Positions 40,816 to 50,252 of a DNA stretch of 64,000 nucleotides are shown piece by piece. The number at the start of each line of letters is the position of its first letter. The first letter of the stretch is position 1. The notes beneath the pieces were generated by a model. The model did not search any database and was not told where the DNA came from. It worked only from the letters and a program-made list of their open reading frames with translations. The position numbers and the translations under genes are program-made. The DNA comes from Candidatus Tritonobacter lacicola (GTDB lineage: Bacteria; Auribacterota; Tritonobacteria; Tritonobacterales; Tritonobacteraceae). The stretch spans positions 20,400 to 84,399 of the forward strand of contig JAVCDC010000077.1 of assembly GCA_030765135.1 (NCBI GenBank). Direction: 5' to 3'.

Positions 40816-40940
40816 AATCAGGGTTTCATTTTCGATGGATAACTATAAAGCCGGAGGAGAATGCCCGTCAACAAAAAAATGGCCGCGGCCGGAACTTCCC
40901 GGCGGACAGTGGAGGACATCGTGGCGGGGAAACCGGCCCT

Positions 40941-41918
40941 TCAGATCAGGCGGCGCTTCCTGAAGTATGCGAGCATCAGAAACGTGACGAGAGCAATCAA
41001 GCCCCATGCAAAAAGATAGCCGTATTTCCAGGAAAGCTCGGGCATTAACCTGAAGTTCATGCCGTAGAGGCCCGTGATGAACGTCAGCGGAATGAATATC
41101 GTCGCTATAATGGTCAGGGTCTTCATTATCTCGTTGAGCTTGTACGAGACGGAGGAGAGGTACGCCTCCATGTCGGTCACGATGAGCTCGCGCGATGTCT
41201 CGATCATCTCGTATATGCGGATAATATGGTCGTGGATATCATTGAAATACGGTCGATTATTGTGCCTCACGATGGAATAATCCCCCCTGCCGAAACGTGA
41301 AATAAGCTCCCGCTGGGGGCCGATAACCCTCCTCATGGTCATTATGTTTCTCTTCATCGAGAACATTCTTTCAAGGAGCTCCGGACGGGGCCTGGCCAGG
41401 ATTTGGTTCTCTATCGAGTTGAGCCTTTCGCCATACTCCTCCAGGATGGGGAAGTAGTTGTCTATGAGCTGGTCCAGTATATTGTAGAGCAGAAAATCCG
41501 AATCCCCTCTCATGATGTGGCTGCTTTTCTCGCAGCGCTTCCTGTTCGACGAAACCGCGCGGATGTGACCATTGTGATACGTTATGATGTAATTGGGACC
41601 GATGAAGATATTGAGCTCGCGTATATCCAGGGCGTCCTCTTCCCGTTTGTCCTTGTAGTGATAACAGGAGTGGATGACCATGAAAAGATAGTCCTTGAAC
41701 TCGTCGATCTTTGGATGGCTGTGGGAGGCGATGCAGTCCTCGATGAGGAGGGGGTGAAAATCGAACTCCTCCCTGATGATATCTATCTCCTCCTCAGTAG
41801 GGTCCTCGAGGTCGAGCCACAGGAGGTTCGTCTCGCCCGCCAGGACCCCCTTGATCTCCGGGCGGTCTATGCCCCTTTTGAAGGTGCCGTCCTCGAGTCT
41901 CGCAAATGAAGTGATCAT
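40941..41918 (-). CDS. corA: Magnesium/cobalt transporter CorA
   Basis: Start at MITSFARLEDG (41918); C-terminal IPLTFITGLYGMNF signature with two TM helices. Confidence 0.93.
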   Translation of the reverse strand: MITSFARLEDGTFKRGIDRPEIKGVLAGETNLLWLDLEDPTEEEIDIIREEFDFHPLLIEDCIASHSHPKIDEFKDYLFMVIHSCYHYKDKREEDALDIRELNIFIGPNYIITYHNGHIRAVSSNRKRCEKSSHIMRGDSDFLLYNILDQLIDNYFPILEEYGERLNSIENQILARPRPELLERMFSMKRNIMTMRRVIGPQRELISRFGRGDYSIVRHNNRPYFNDIHDHIIRIYEMIETSRELIVTDMEAYLSSVSYKLNEIMKTLTIIATIFIPLTFITGLYGMNFRLMPELSWKYGYLFAWGLIALVTFLMLAYFRKRRLI

Positions 41919-41946
41919 ATGAATCAGCTCACTTTGTCCGCAAATT

Positions 41947-43920
41947 TTATCGGGCGGCGGTGCCGAGCCGCCCCTTCGCGTAGCGCAGCTTCCCGCCCGC
42001 CGACAGGACCTTCCGCTCTCTCTCCGAAAGGTCAACCTTCAGGTCCATTCTCTCGCCCCGGGTTTCATTCACAGCCCGCACCGTATCTCCCCCGGCTATT
42101 TCGGCGGCCAGGTCATGGAAGACCATCGAATCGCCCTGTGCAACTGCTTCGTACTGCCGGTCTTCCAGGAAAAGAACCGGTACTATACCGAAGTTGATAA
42201 GGTTAGACCTGTGAATTCTCGAGAACGACACGGCAACGACGACCCTGACGCCCAGGTACATGCAGACGATGGCCGCATGCTCGCGTGAAGAACCCTGGCC
42301 ATAGTTCTCCCCTCCCGCAATAACACCCGCTTTAAGCTCCTCCCCGGCTTTCCCTGCCCTCTCCGCGAAGCCGGGGTCGATGCCGGAAAACGCGAACTGC
42401 GAGAGCTTCGGTATGTTCGACCTCAGGGGGAGCACCGCCGCCCCTGCGGGGATAATGTCATCAGTCGTTATGTTGTCTCCCACCTTCAGGAGGACCACCC
42501 CGTTCAGCGAGTCCGGAAGCGCGCCGCACTCCGGGAGGGGGGCTATATTCGGCCCCTTTATAACCGATATCCGCGACCCGTCGTCCGGAGGCTGCAGTAT
42601 CAATGAATCGTCTATAAGAAAGTGCCCGGGAAGCCGCACCTTCGGGGCCCTTCCCATTGTACGGGGGTCGGTCAGCTCCCCCCTGATTGCCGACGCTACG
42701 GCCACCTCGGGGCTTACCAGGTAAACTTCGCTGTCTGCAGTACCGCAGCGCCCCTTGAAATTCCTGTTGATCGTCCGGAGGCTGACTCCTCCCGTAGGGG
42801 GAGCCTGGCCCATCCCGATACAGGGTCCGCACGCGTTCTCCAGGACCCTCGCCCCGGCGCTTATAATCTCCGCGAGCGCTCCGTTGCGCGCGATCATCTC
42901 CATCACCTGCCTCGATCCCGGGCTGATAACCATGCTTACCCGCGGATGCACCTTCTTCCCCCGGAGGGTCTCGGCCGTCATCATCAGGTCCTTGTACGAG
43001 GAATTCGTGCAGCTCCCGATCACAACCTGGTCAATCCGCATTCCGGCAATCTCATCGACGGCGCAAACGTTGTCGGGCGCATGCGGCCTCGCGACGAGCG
43101 GCTGAAGGCTGTTCAGGTCGACCTCGAGCTCCTCGCTGTAGCCGCACTCCGGATCGGGGAAAAGTTCAACCCAGTCCGACTCCCTCCTCTGTGCGCTCAG
43201 GAACCCCTGCGCCACCGAATCGCTCGGAAAAAGCGACGAGGTGGCGCCCAGCTCCGCCCCCATATTGGCTACAGTCGCCCGCTCCGGAACGCTGAGAGCC
43301 CTCAGCCCGGGGCCGGTGTATTCGAGGATCTTGCCCACGCCCCCCCTGACGCCCAGCCGCCTCAATATCTCGAGGATTACGTCCTTTGACGATACCCACG
43401 GCGGGAGCTCTCCCGTGAGAACAACTTTCACGATGGAGGGCATGGTCATGCGGAAAGGCACCCCGGCCATGGCGAGGGCCACGTCAACGCCCCCGGCCCC
43501 GATACCGAGCATCCCGAGGCCGCCCGACGTCGGGGTGTGACTGTCCGAGCCAAGCAGCGTCGCGCCCGGCCGTGCGAACCTCTCCAGGTGGATCTGGTGG
43601 CAGATGCCGTTCCCCGCTTTCGAGAAACTTACGCCGTACCTGGCGGCAACGGTCCGGAGGTAGCGGTGATCGTCCGCGTTCTCGAAGCCGGCCTGGAGCG
43701 TGTTATGGTCAACGTAACTCACCGAGCGCTCGGTCCTGACCCGGTCCACGCCGAGCTGCTCGAACTGGAGATAGACCATCGTCCCCGTGGCGTCCTGTGT
43801 GAGCGTCTGATCGATCCTGACGGCGATCTCCCGGCCCGCCACCGGCTCGCCTTTGACGATGTGCGTCCTTATGATCTTCTCCGCCAAGGTCAGCGACATG
43901 CTTTCAGCCTCCAGCTTCAA
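41947..43920 (-). CDS. Aconitate hydratase (single-chain, about 650 aa type)
   Basis: HQIHLERFARPGATLLGSDSHTPTSGGLGMLGIGAGGVDVA, GSCTNSSYKDL, NACGPCIGMGQ. Confidence 0.92.
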   Translation of the reverse strand: MKLEAESMSLTLAEKIIRTHIVKGEPVAGREIAVRIDQTLTQDATGTMVYLQFEQLGVDRVRTERSVSYVDHNTLQAGFENADDHRYLRTVAARYGVSFSKAGNGICHQIHLERFARPGATLLGSDSHTPTSGGLGMLGIGAGGVDVALAMAGVPFRMTMPSIVKVVLTGELPPWVSSKDVILEILRRLGVRGGVGKILEYTGPGLRALSVPERATVANMGAELGATSSLFPSDSVAQGFLSAQRRESDWVELFPDPECGYSEELEVDLNSLQPLVARPHAPDNVCAVDEIAGMRIDQVVIGSCTNSSYKDLMMTAETLRGKKVHPRVSMVISPGSRQVMEMIARNGALAEIISAGARVLENACGPCIGMGQAPPTGGVSLRTINRNFKGRCGTADSEVYLVSPEVAVASAIRGELTDPRTMGRAPKVRLPGHFLIDDSLILQPPDDGSRISVIKGPNIAPLPECGALPDSLNGVVLLKVGDNITTDDIIPAGAAVLPLRSNIPKLSQFAFSGIDPGFAERAGKAGEELKAGVIAGGENYGQGSSREHAAIVCMYLGVRVVVAVSFSRIHRSNLINFGIVPVLFLEDRQYEAVAQGDSMVFHDLAAEIAGGDTVRAVNETRGERMDLKVDLSERERKVLSAGGKLRYAKGRLGTAAR

Positions 43921-43992
43921 TTATTGATTCCGCTGCAACGATGTTCCAGGCCTGATGTTCAAACACCGGCACAGAATCGGCCTCGGGAATCG

Positions 43993-44466
43993 TTAACTTG
44001 ATATCTCCAGGTTATTGAAAAAATACGCTATCTCCGTTGCGGCGGTCAATGGCGCGTCAGAGCCGTGGCACGAATTTTTCTCCACGTCCAAGCCGTAGAG
44101 CTTGCGGATAGTGTCCGGAGCGGCTTTCGCGGGGGCCGTGTTGCCCATGAGCTCACGGTACACCGCAATGGCATTTTCTCCCTCGAGAACGGCGACTACC
44201 GCGGGCCCGGAGGACATAAACTCCGTCAATCCTGCAAAGAAGGGCCTTTCCTTATGTACCGCGTAAAAGCCCTCGGCCTGTGCCCTTGTCATGTGAATCA
44301 TCTTCATTCCCCTGACGGTAAGTCCGCTCTCCTCGATCATCTTGAGTATGGTCCCGACAAGTCCTCTTTTTACGGCGTCGGGCTTTATAATCGCGAGGGT
44401 CCGTTCTGTCATCGTAACCTCCGGACAAATGTTTTGGGCCGTGATACCGGCGGTGCTCCGGAACAA
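43993..44466 (-). CDS. ndk: Nucleoside diphosphate kinase (start likely near 44412, [17 protein letters not shown])
   Basis: [21 protein letters not shown] and [31 protein letters not shown] active-site region. Confidence 0.93.
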   Translation of the reverse strand: MFRSTAGITAQNICPEVTMTERTLAIIKPDAVKRGLVGTILKMIEESGLTVRGMKMIHMTRAQAEGFYAVHKERPFFAGLTEFMSSGPAVVAVLEGENAIAVYRELMGNTAPAKAAPDTIRKLYGLDVEKNSCHGSDAPLTAATEIAYFFNNLEISS

Positions 44467-44479
44467 CCGTGCAGCTCCT

Positions 44480-45151
44480 TCACGAACCGGGATCTTCCTC
44501 TACATCAACAGCTTCTTTGCTCCCGGGCTCCCCGCCAACGGTCTCCTCGACGGACCCCTCCGGCATCCCCGGCGTCTCACGGGGCTCTCCCTTCTCGAGA
44601 AAGACACGCTCTATCCACCGGTCATAGTCGAAATAGACGGACAGCTTCGCCGCGTCGTCCCGCTCGAGACGAACGTACTCTTTGTCCATGTACGCGGTCT
44701 CATCCGAATCATCGTACACCTCGACAGTCTCGTATCCCCTCCGCCTTGTCATCACTTCCCTGTACTCCTCCAGCACGGGCCTGACGTCGACGAACCTGGA
44801 GGCGAGCGGAATACCCTGTGCAATGCTGCCGCGGAAGGGGCTGTACGCCTGGAATCGGTTGAAGTAAACTGTAACCTCGTCCACCTCCCTGGTCTTCTTT
44901 TGCAGGAACACTTTTATGCCCAGGTTGTAATAGTTCCAGGTTTCTCCCGGGCTGCCGGAACTGCCGTACCAGATGTCGTAGGGGCGCCCCAGCTTCTCGA
45001 TCACCAGTTCCCCCGGGTCCCCCGGCTTGATCCCGGCCACCGTCATTCCATCAAAATCGATGGTCAGCGCCCTGCGCCCGCCCTTCATTGAGGAACACCC
45101 GCAGAGCACGCACGCCGCGATAATAAAAACCACCCCGCTGATAATTCTCAT
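44480..45151 (-). CDS. Predicted lipoprotein of unknown function
   Basis: 223 aa; signal peptide and lipobox VLCGCSS; SmpA/BamE-like [29 protein letters not shown] (weak). Confidence 0.55.
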   Translation of the reverse strand: MRIISGVVFIIAACVLCGCSSMKGGRRALTIDFDGMTVAGIKPGDPGELVIEKLGRPYDIWYGSSGSPGETWNYYNLGIKVFLQKKTREVDEVTVYFNRFQAYSPFRGSIAQGIPLASRFVDVRPVLEEYREVMTRRRGYETVEVYDDSDETAYMDKEYVRLERDDAAKLSVYFDYDRWIERVFLEKGEPRETPGMPEGSVEETVGGEPGSKEAVDVEEDPGS

Positions 45152-45256
45152 ATTTTCATACTTCCATATTTGTTACGTTTTCCCCTCAGCGAATGCTATT
45201 CCGCAAATTAGTGGGATATTAGCACAAATCTTAAAACTAATGGTTATTTTCCCTCC

Positions 45257-45595
45257 CTATTTAAAGTAAACGCCCAGGAAGAAACCGGCGGGGATTATTG
45301 TCGCGATGATAACCTGTACGGCCAGGACGCCCAGCACGCCGGCCGTCACGGCCCTGCCGCGTTCACCCCCGCCGCCCCGTCTCGCCGCCGACGCGGCTAC
45401 GAGAGCCAGGATGACCGCGCCCAGGGCTCCCGTAAGATCGAGCAGCGCGCTGTGAGCGCCGTAATAGCCGTACCCGTTCCCCTTCAATATGCCTTCTTGA
45501 AGCCGGAGCAGGTCCGGGAAAATGAAACCGAACCACATGATGCCCGAGAGAACCACGAGCACACCGTTTGCCTTAGACCTATCGCTCACAGGCAA
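45257..45595 (-). CDS. Hypothetical membrane protein
   Basis: 112 aa with about 3 predicted TM helices; overlaps start of VanZ-like ORF. Confidence 0.5.
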   Translation of the reverse strand: MPVSDRSKANGVLVVLSGIMWFGFIFPDLLRLQEGILKGNGYGYYGAHSALLDLTGALGAVILALVAASAARRGGGGERGRAVTAGVLGVLAVQVIIATIIPAGFFLGVYFK

Positions 45596-46151
45596 CCCTC
45601 CCGGGCCTGATTATGAATGCCACAACGCACCCGCCGAGACCGCAGGCGTAGGCGTTCAGCCAGACATCCTGAAGGTCGTAGTATCTCCCTGCGATAAATC
45701 CCTGAACAAGCTCGTCGATGATACCTATATGGAACGCCATGATGACCGCCCAGAGATAGAGGATATTGCCCCGGGCGTGCCCGGCAAGCGCCATCACGAT
45801 AAAAAATGTGAGGATACCGTACTCGCCCATGTGGATCCTTTCTATGGGCAGTGTCACTATCCGGAAGAGATAGCAATAGAGGAAGGAGATGACGACGATG
45901 GCGGCGTAAACGGTCGCACGGCGCTCTTTTCTCCGGAGTAAAATCCAGAAGACGACGAGAACCAGGATGGCGCTGAGGATGAGGGGCGTCCTGGAGAACC
46001 ATGGGGAACGTCTCCCGAACAATACAGTCCAGAACCTCCTGGCATAAGGGAGGAACGTGCCGTAGGCCACAACCGCTCCCCACCAGACAAGGTTCTTCGC
46101 CCTTTCGGTCACTGCGTCAGCCCCCCTCGCGCGTGCTTCCCGTCTTTTCAT
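45579..46151 (-). CDS. VanZ-like family membrane protein
   Basis: 190 aa; IGIIDELVQGFIAGRYYDLQDVWLNAYACGLGG is VanZ-like. Confidence 0.75.
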   Translation of the reverse strand: MKRREARARGADAVTERAKNLVWWGAVVAYGTFLPYARRFWTVLFGRRSPWFSRTPLILSAILVLVVFWILLRRKERRATVYAAIVVISFLYCYLFRIVTLPIERIHMGEYGILTFFIVMALAGHARGNILYLWAVIMAFHIGIIDELVQGFIAGRYYDLQDVWLNAYACGLGGCVVAFIIRPGRVACER

Positions 46152-46265
46152 CCACCGCCCTTTAATGGAGCAATCCGCCGCGCTTTCTGGCGGCGGTCAC
46201 AAAAGGATAAACCAGCACACCTCCCGCAAAAAGTATTTTCTGCACACACCCGGCGAATATTTTTC

Positions 46266-46295
46266 TTGACCTCATGCTCGCTGTTCTGCTAGATT
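46266..46295 (+). promoter_or_regulatory. Putative sigma70-type promoter for the small basic ORF
   Basis: TTGACC (46266-46271), 18-nt spacer, TAGATT (46290-46295); strong SD GGAGGAGGTG before ATG 46332. Confidence 0.45.
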
Positions 46296-46331
46296 TTAAC
46301 AAAATAATACAATACGGGAGGAGGTGAAAAA

Positions 46332-46487
46332 ATGGGAAAGATCATAGCTAAGAACGTCATCACGAGAAAGAAGGGATTCCTCTACTACGTAGACGGGAAA
46401 GGCAACGTCTGCGAAGCACAGATGGCTCGCGGAGGAAAGAAAAAGGCGAAGAAAAAGAAAGTCGTAAAGAAGAAAAAGAAAAAGTAA
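46332..46487 (+). CDS. Small Lys-rich basic protein (51 aa)
   Basis: MGKIIAKNVITRKKGFLYYVDGKGNVCEAQMARGGKKKAKKKKVVKKKKKK; preceded by promoter-like sequence and strong SD, followed by a terminator. Confidence 0.75.
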   Translation: MGKIIAKNVITRKKGFLYYVDGKGNVCEAQMARGGKKKAKKKKVVKKKKKK

Positions 46488-46505
46488 CAAACAGACTTGA
46501 GAAAC

Positions 46506-46543
46506 AGCCCCCGGATAGTGTTCAACGCTATGGGGGCTTTTTC
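46506..46543 (+). terminator. Rho-independent terminator
   Basis: AGCCCCC..GATAGTGTTCAACGCTAT..GGGGGCT hairpin followed by TTTTCTTTT, directly after the 46332-46487 ORF. Confidence 0.85.
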
Positions 46544-46550
46544 TTTTCCC

Positions 46551-46575
46551 TGAAATTTTTCGAAGAAAAATTTCA
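46551..46575. repeat. Perfect 11-bp AT hairpin
   Basis: TGAAATTTTTC-GAA-GAAAAATTTCA. Confidence 0.9.
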
Positions 46576-46607
46576 TCAATGCCTTGGTGGATGGAAAGAG
46601 GTTTTAT

Positions 46608-46778
46608 ATGAATAAGGAGAAAGAAATGGTCCTCACCATCGACGGCAAGCCCGTCGCGCTGAACGGGTTCGTCAGGGGGATCATCGAGGGAGCCCTGAGG
46701 GGAATAGTATCCTCCCTCAAGGGGGTCGACCCGGACGGCGAGATCAGCCTTGCCATAAGGCGAAAAAAGAAGCAGTGA
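46608..46778 (+). CDS. Small hypothetical protein (56 aa)
   Basis: MNKEKEMVLTIDGKPVALNGFVRGIIEGALRGIVSSLKGVDPDGEISLAIRRKKKQ; AGGAG-like upstream region is weak. Confidence 0.5.
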   Translation: MNKEKEMVLTIDGKPVALNGFVRGIIEGALRGIVSSLKGVDPDGEISLAIRRKKKQ

Positions 46779-46838
46779 CGGGAGAGGGAGACCGGGTGAC
46801 TTGTCCCGCCCCGGCGGCGCCTTCGGGATGCGGCCTTA

Positions 46839-47795
46839 CTACTTCCCTTCCGGCCCGTAGCCGGTGATGTACTTCAGGTAGTCGGAGCCGGTCGAGAGGA
46901 TGAGAAACGTCTTGTCCTTCAGGGCCTGCCTGTAGGTCGTCATAGTGTTGAGGAAGGAGTAGAATTCAGGATCGCGGTTGTAGGCCTCCGCGTAAATATT
47001 GGTTGCCTCGGCATCGGCCTTACCCTGTATCTCCTGCGCCTCACGGTACGCTTCCGACTGTATGCGTTGGAGATCCTTGTTTATCTGGCCCTCGATATCC
47101 AGCGCTTCCCTCTTCCCCTCGGCGCGGTAGAGCTGCGAGACGCGCTTCCTCTCCGATATCATCCTTTCGAAGACCTTGGTGCGGACGTCGGCGTTGTAGT
47201 TGATCTTCTTGATCCTGATGTCGATCAGATCTACCCCGTACTCCTTGACGCGCGGCTTCGACCACGCCAGGATGTTCCTCGTTATCTGCTCCCTGCCGGA
47301 ATCCGGCGTTATCGCCTCGAGGGCACTCTCGGATATCACGACCTCCACGTCATCGATGTCCTCCACCACCTCGAGGATCCTGTTGGAGTTCCGGACTATA
47401 TCGATAAGTTCCCGGTCCGCTATCTCGTTTCTCGTCGCGCCGTCCAGGATATCGTCAAGGCGGCTATGCACCTCGCGCTCCGACCTGACCGACTGGAGGA
47501 AAAGCAGCGGATCGACAATTTTCCACCGGGCCGTCGTGTCGACCCAGATGTACTTCTTGTCTTTCGTGGGAATCATGTTCGGATCGCCGTCCCATGAAAG
47601 AACCCTCTTCTCGAAGTAATTGGCTTTCTGGATAAATGGCTTCTTCCAGTGCAGGCCCGCCTCCGTTACCGGTCCGCCGATGGGCTGGCCGAACTGGGTG
47701 ACGATGACCTGCTGGGTCTCATCGACACGGTAGAAACCGTTGAAGATAACGATTGCCGCGAGAACGATTACTATTATGGCGATAATCCCTTTCAC
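46839..47795 (-). CDS. hflC: HflC, SPFH/Band 7 membrane protease regulator
   Basis: 318 aa; RVDETQQVIVTQFGQPIGGPVTEAGLHWKKPFIQ; ATGA overlap with hflK. Confidence 0.92.
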   Translation of the reverse strand: MKGIIAIIVIVLAAIVIFNGFYRVDETQQVIVTQFGQPIGGPVTEAGLHWKKPFIQKANYFEKRVLSWDGDPNMIPTKDKKYIWVDTTARWKIVDPLLFLQSVRSEREVHSRLDDILDGATRNEIADRELIDIVRNSNRILEVVEDIDDVEVVISESALEAITPDSGREQITRNILAWSKPRVKEYGVDLIDIRIKKINYNADVRTKVFERMISERKRVSQLYRAEGKREALDIEGQINKDLQRIQSEAYREAQEIQGKADAEATNIYAEAYNRDPEFYSFLNTMTTYRQALKDKTFLILSTGSDYLKYITGYGPEGK

Positions 47796-48835
47796 TTGCC
47801 GTCACCCCCTTCCCGCATGACGTCGAGAAAGGGAAGGACCCCCTTCTGTTGCTCGTCTATAATCACTTTTCTCCCCATTGAGGGCATGATCTCCGCCATG
47901 GTCTCCAGGTACAGCCTCCTGCGGGTAACATCCTTCGCCCCATTGTAGGCCTCCCACGTCGCGACGAACCTGGACGCGTCTCCCCTGGCCCTGTTGACTC
48001 TCTCGATACTGTAGCCCTCGGCGGTCTTCACGAGCTTCCCTGCATTGCCCTTCGCCTCCGGAATGACCTCGTTGTACTTCTCCCATGCGATGTTCCTTAA
48101 CCTGTCCTTGTCCTGGCGGGCGCGGTTGACGTCATCGAACGAGTCTTTGACCTCGCGAGGGGGGTTCACATCCTGGAGGACGAGGTTCTTGATCTTTATA
48201 CCTATGTTGAACTCGTCCAGGACCTCCTGCAGCTTAACCTTCGCCTCCTCCTGGATCCTTACCTTTCCGAAAGTGATCACCTCGTCGACGGAGCTGTCGC
48301 CGATGATCTGCCTCATGACGGCCTCGGACATGTCGCGGATGGCGCCGCGGACGTCCCTGACGTTGAAGACGTACTCCTCCGGGTCGCCCACCTGGTACTG
48401 GATGACCCACTCGACCTCTGCGCAGTTGAGGTCGCCGGTAAGCATCAGCGTTTCCGCCAGAAACGGGTCGGCGGCGAAACCGGCCTTCCTCTGGTATGCT
48501 ATGTTGCTGTAGGAGAGTTTTTTCATGAAATCCCTCGCGCTCATGTACGTCGTATGGATCCCCGCTTCCTTCGTCCGGAAGCCGAACTCCTCCTTGAAGA
48601 TGTGCTTGACGCGCACCTTGGTCACCGTCTCTATGCCGAATGGGAGCTTCATCCTGAGGCCGGGCTGTGTCGTCCTCACGTACTTCCCGAACTTCCGCAC
48701 GACGCCTACCTCGTCCGACCTGATCTGGTAAAATGTTGTTGCCAGGAAAGCGACGATCACGACGCCCGCGATGATAAGGCCGGGGGCCCTGACGTCCAAC
48801 CTGATTTTCTTCACGTTCTCTGCGGCTGCTGCCAT
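47792..48835 (-). CDS. hflK: HflK, SPFH/Band 7 protein
   Basis: Start MAAAAENVKKIRLD at 48835; YQIRSDEVGVVRKFGKYVRTTQPGLRMKLPFGIETVTKV. Confidence 0.92.
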   Translation of the reverse strand: MAAAAENVKKIRLDVRAPGLIIAGVVIVAFLATTFYQIRSDEVGVVRKFGKYVRTTQPGLRMKLPFGIETVTKVRVKHIFKEEFGFRTKEAGIHTTYMSARDFMKKLSYSNIAYQRKAGFAADPFLAETLMLTGDLNCAEVEWVIQYQVGDPEEYVFNVRDVRGAIRDMSEAVMRQIIGDSSVDEVITFGKVRIQEEAKVKLQEVLDEFNIGIKIKNLVLQDVNPPREVKDSFDDVNRARQDKDRLRNIAWEKYNEVIPEAKGNAGKLVKTAEGYSIERVNRARGDASRFVATWEAYNGAKDVTRRRLYLETMAEIMPSMGRKVIIDEQQKGVLPFLDVMREGGDGK

Positions 48836-48854
48836 CTCACATTCTCCCTTCCAG

Positions 48855-49097
48855 CTAGAACCACTGCTCCGCCGAGACCTCCCCTGCCGGCTGCTCCGGG
48901 GCCGCCTTCTCTTTGAGAGTCCCAATGTCGATGCTGTTCGCCATGATGACAAGGACGATCAGGCCCGCGGAGATAGCGACCATCGAAAGCCTGGCCATGA
49001 GTTTAGAGGGGTTCTCGCTGCTCATAATTTTTACGTTGAATATCACGCCAGCGAAAAAGATAGCGAAACCAATCAAGAGCTTGATCATTATATCCAT
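48855..49097 (-). CDS. Small two-TM hypothetical protein upstream of hflK
   Basis: 80 aa; two hydrophobic helices; 20 bp upstream of hflK. Confidence 0.5.
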   Translation of the reverse strand: MDIMIKLLIGFAIFFAGVIFNVKIMSSENPSKLMARLSMVAISAGLIVLVIMANSIDIGTLKEKAAPEQPAGEVSAEQWF

Positions 49098-49194
49098 GCC
49101 GTGCTTCTTCCTTTTCAGCTCACTATATTATACACAGGCAAACCTTCTCGCCATCATTTTTTTATATTTTTTTATAATCCGCTATGCCGGGGAG

Positions 49195-49731
49195 CTAGTC
49201 TGCCCCTATTTCTCTCAGCTCATCCTCGTAGACTTTCAAGTCCGCCTCCGAGAAGAGGACGAACCTCACAAGCCATACGGCGCCGCTCTCCTCGAGAAAG
49301 GCGACGACGGTATTTAACGCTATACGCGCCGCCCCGGCAATGGGATAGCCGTAAGCCCCCGTACTTATGGAGGGGAATGATATGGATCTGACGTCGTTGC
49401 CGGCGGCAAGCTTGAGGCTCTCCAGGTAGGCGCTCCCGAGAAGCTCCGCCTCGCCCCTGCCGCCGCCGCGGTAAACGGGACCAACCGTGTGAATAACATA
49501 CTTCGCCTTGAGGTTTGCCCCCGAGGTTATCACGGCCCTGCCGGTCGGGCAGCCTCCTATCGCGCGGCACTCCTCCAGTATGCGGGGCCCTCCCGCACGG
49601 TGGATTGCCCCGTCGACGCCACCGCCGCCCGCGAGCCTGCTGTTGGCTGCATTGACGATCGCCTCCGTCTCCTGCCGCGTTATGTCTCCCCTGACCAGCT
49701 CCAGCACGCTCTCTCCAACACTGATTTTCAT
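49195..49731 (-). CDS. Macro domain (O-acetyl-ADP-ribose deacetylase-like) protein
   Basis: MKISVGESVLELVRGDITRQETEAIVNAANSRLAGGGGVDGAIHRAGG, SISTGAYGYPI. Confidence 0.92.
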   Translation of the reverse strand: MKISVGESVLELVRGDITRQETEAIVNAANSRLAGGGGVDGAIHRAGGPRILEECRAIGGCPTGRAVITSGANLKAKYVIHTVGPVYRGGGRGEAELLGSAYLESLKLAAGNDVRSISFPSISTGAYGYPIAGAARIALNTVVAFLEESGAVWLVRFVLFSEADLKVYEDELREIGAD

Positions 49732-50009
49732 TTCACTCCCCCTTTGTGCCGATGCTAAAAGCACCCACCGGAAGACCATTAAAATCATTCTGACATTTAA
49801 TCATTTTAATGGCAACGGTAGAAGCCGCTGCCGAGCACTCTTTTGAAGGCCTCATGGAGGCTTTCATGCCGCTCATCATCAAGTTCTAGGGGGCGGTTGT
49901 TCTCGAATTCGAGGATTTGCAGAAAGCCTTGCAAAGCAAGCGCAACCTCATGCATTATTGATCCCGGCTTATCCCACTTATCGAGGACGGAACAAATGGG
50001 AGGTGGAAG

Positions 50010-50150
50010 ATGAAAAACGTTTGGATTGCGGTCGCGGCCTGCCTGGTTATTCTTTTTATCAATATCGGGTGCGAGTCAAAAAAACCCGCTGAGACCGAAA
50101 AGGAGAAGGAGCTCCTGCAAGAACAGGAAGAAATAGACGGACTCGTGTAG
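50010..50150 (+). CDS. Small predicted lipoprotein (46 aa)
   Basis: MKNVWIAVAACLVILFINIGCESKKPAETEKEKELLQEQEEIDGLV; SD GGAGGTGGA before ATG; lipobox INIGC. Confidence 0.6.
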   Translation: MKNVWIAVAACLVILFINIGCESKKPAETEKEKELLQEQEEIDGLV

Positions 50151-50252
50151 TGATCGGTTCGGAACGCGAGTCCATGCCGCATCAACAGGAATCTTCTGTC
50201 TCGAAGAAATAGCGGCGGTTCCGCCTTCCCCTTGAAGTAATTCTCGCCCGTC

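Noticed and set aside
46296-46579. 64-aa minus ORFs (MLLFLFLLYDFLFLRLF..., MMKFFFEKFQGKEK...)
   Set aside because: Antisense of the Lys-rich small protein; Phe/Leu richness is the complement of AAG/AAA codons
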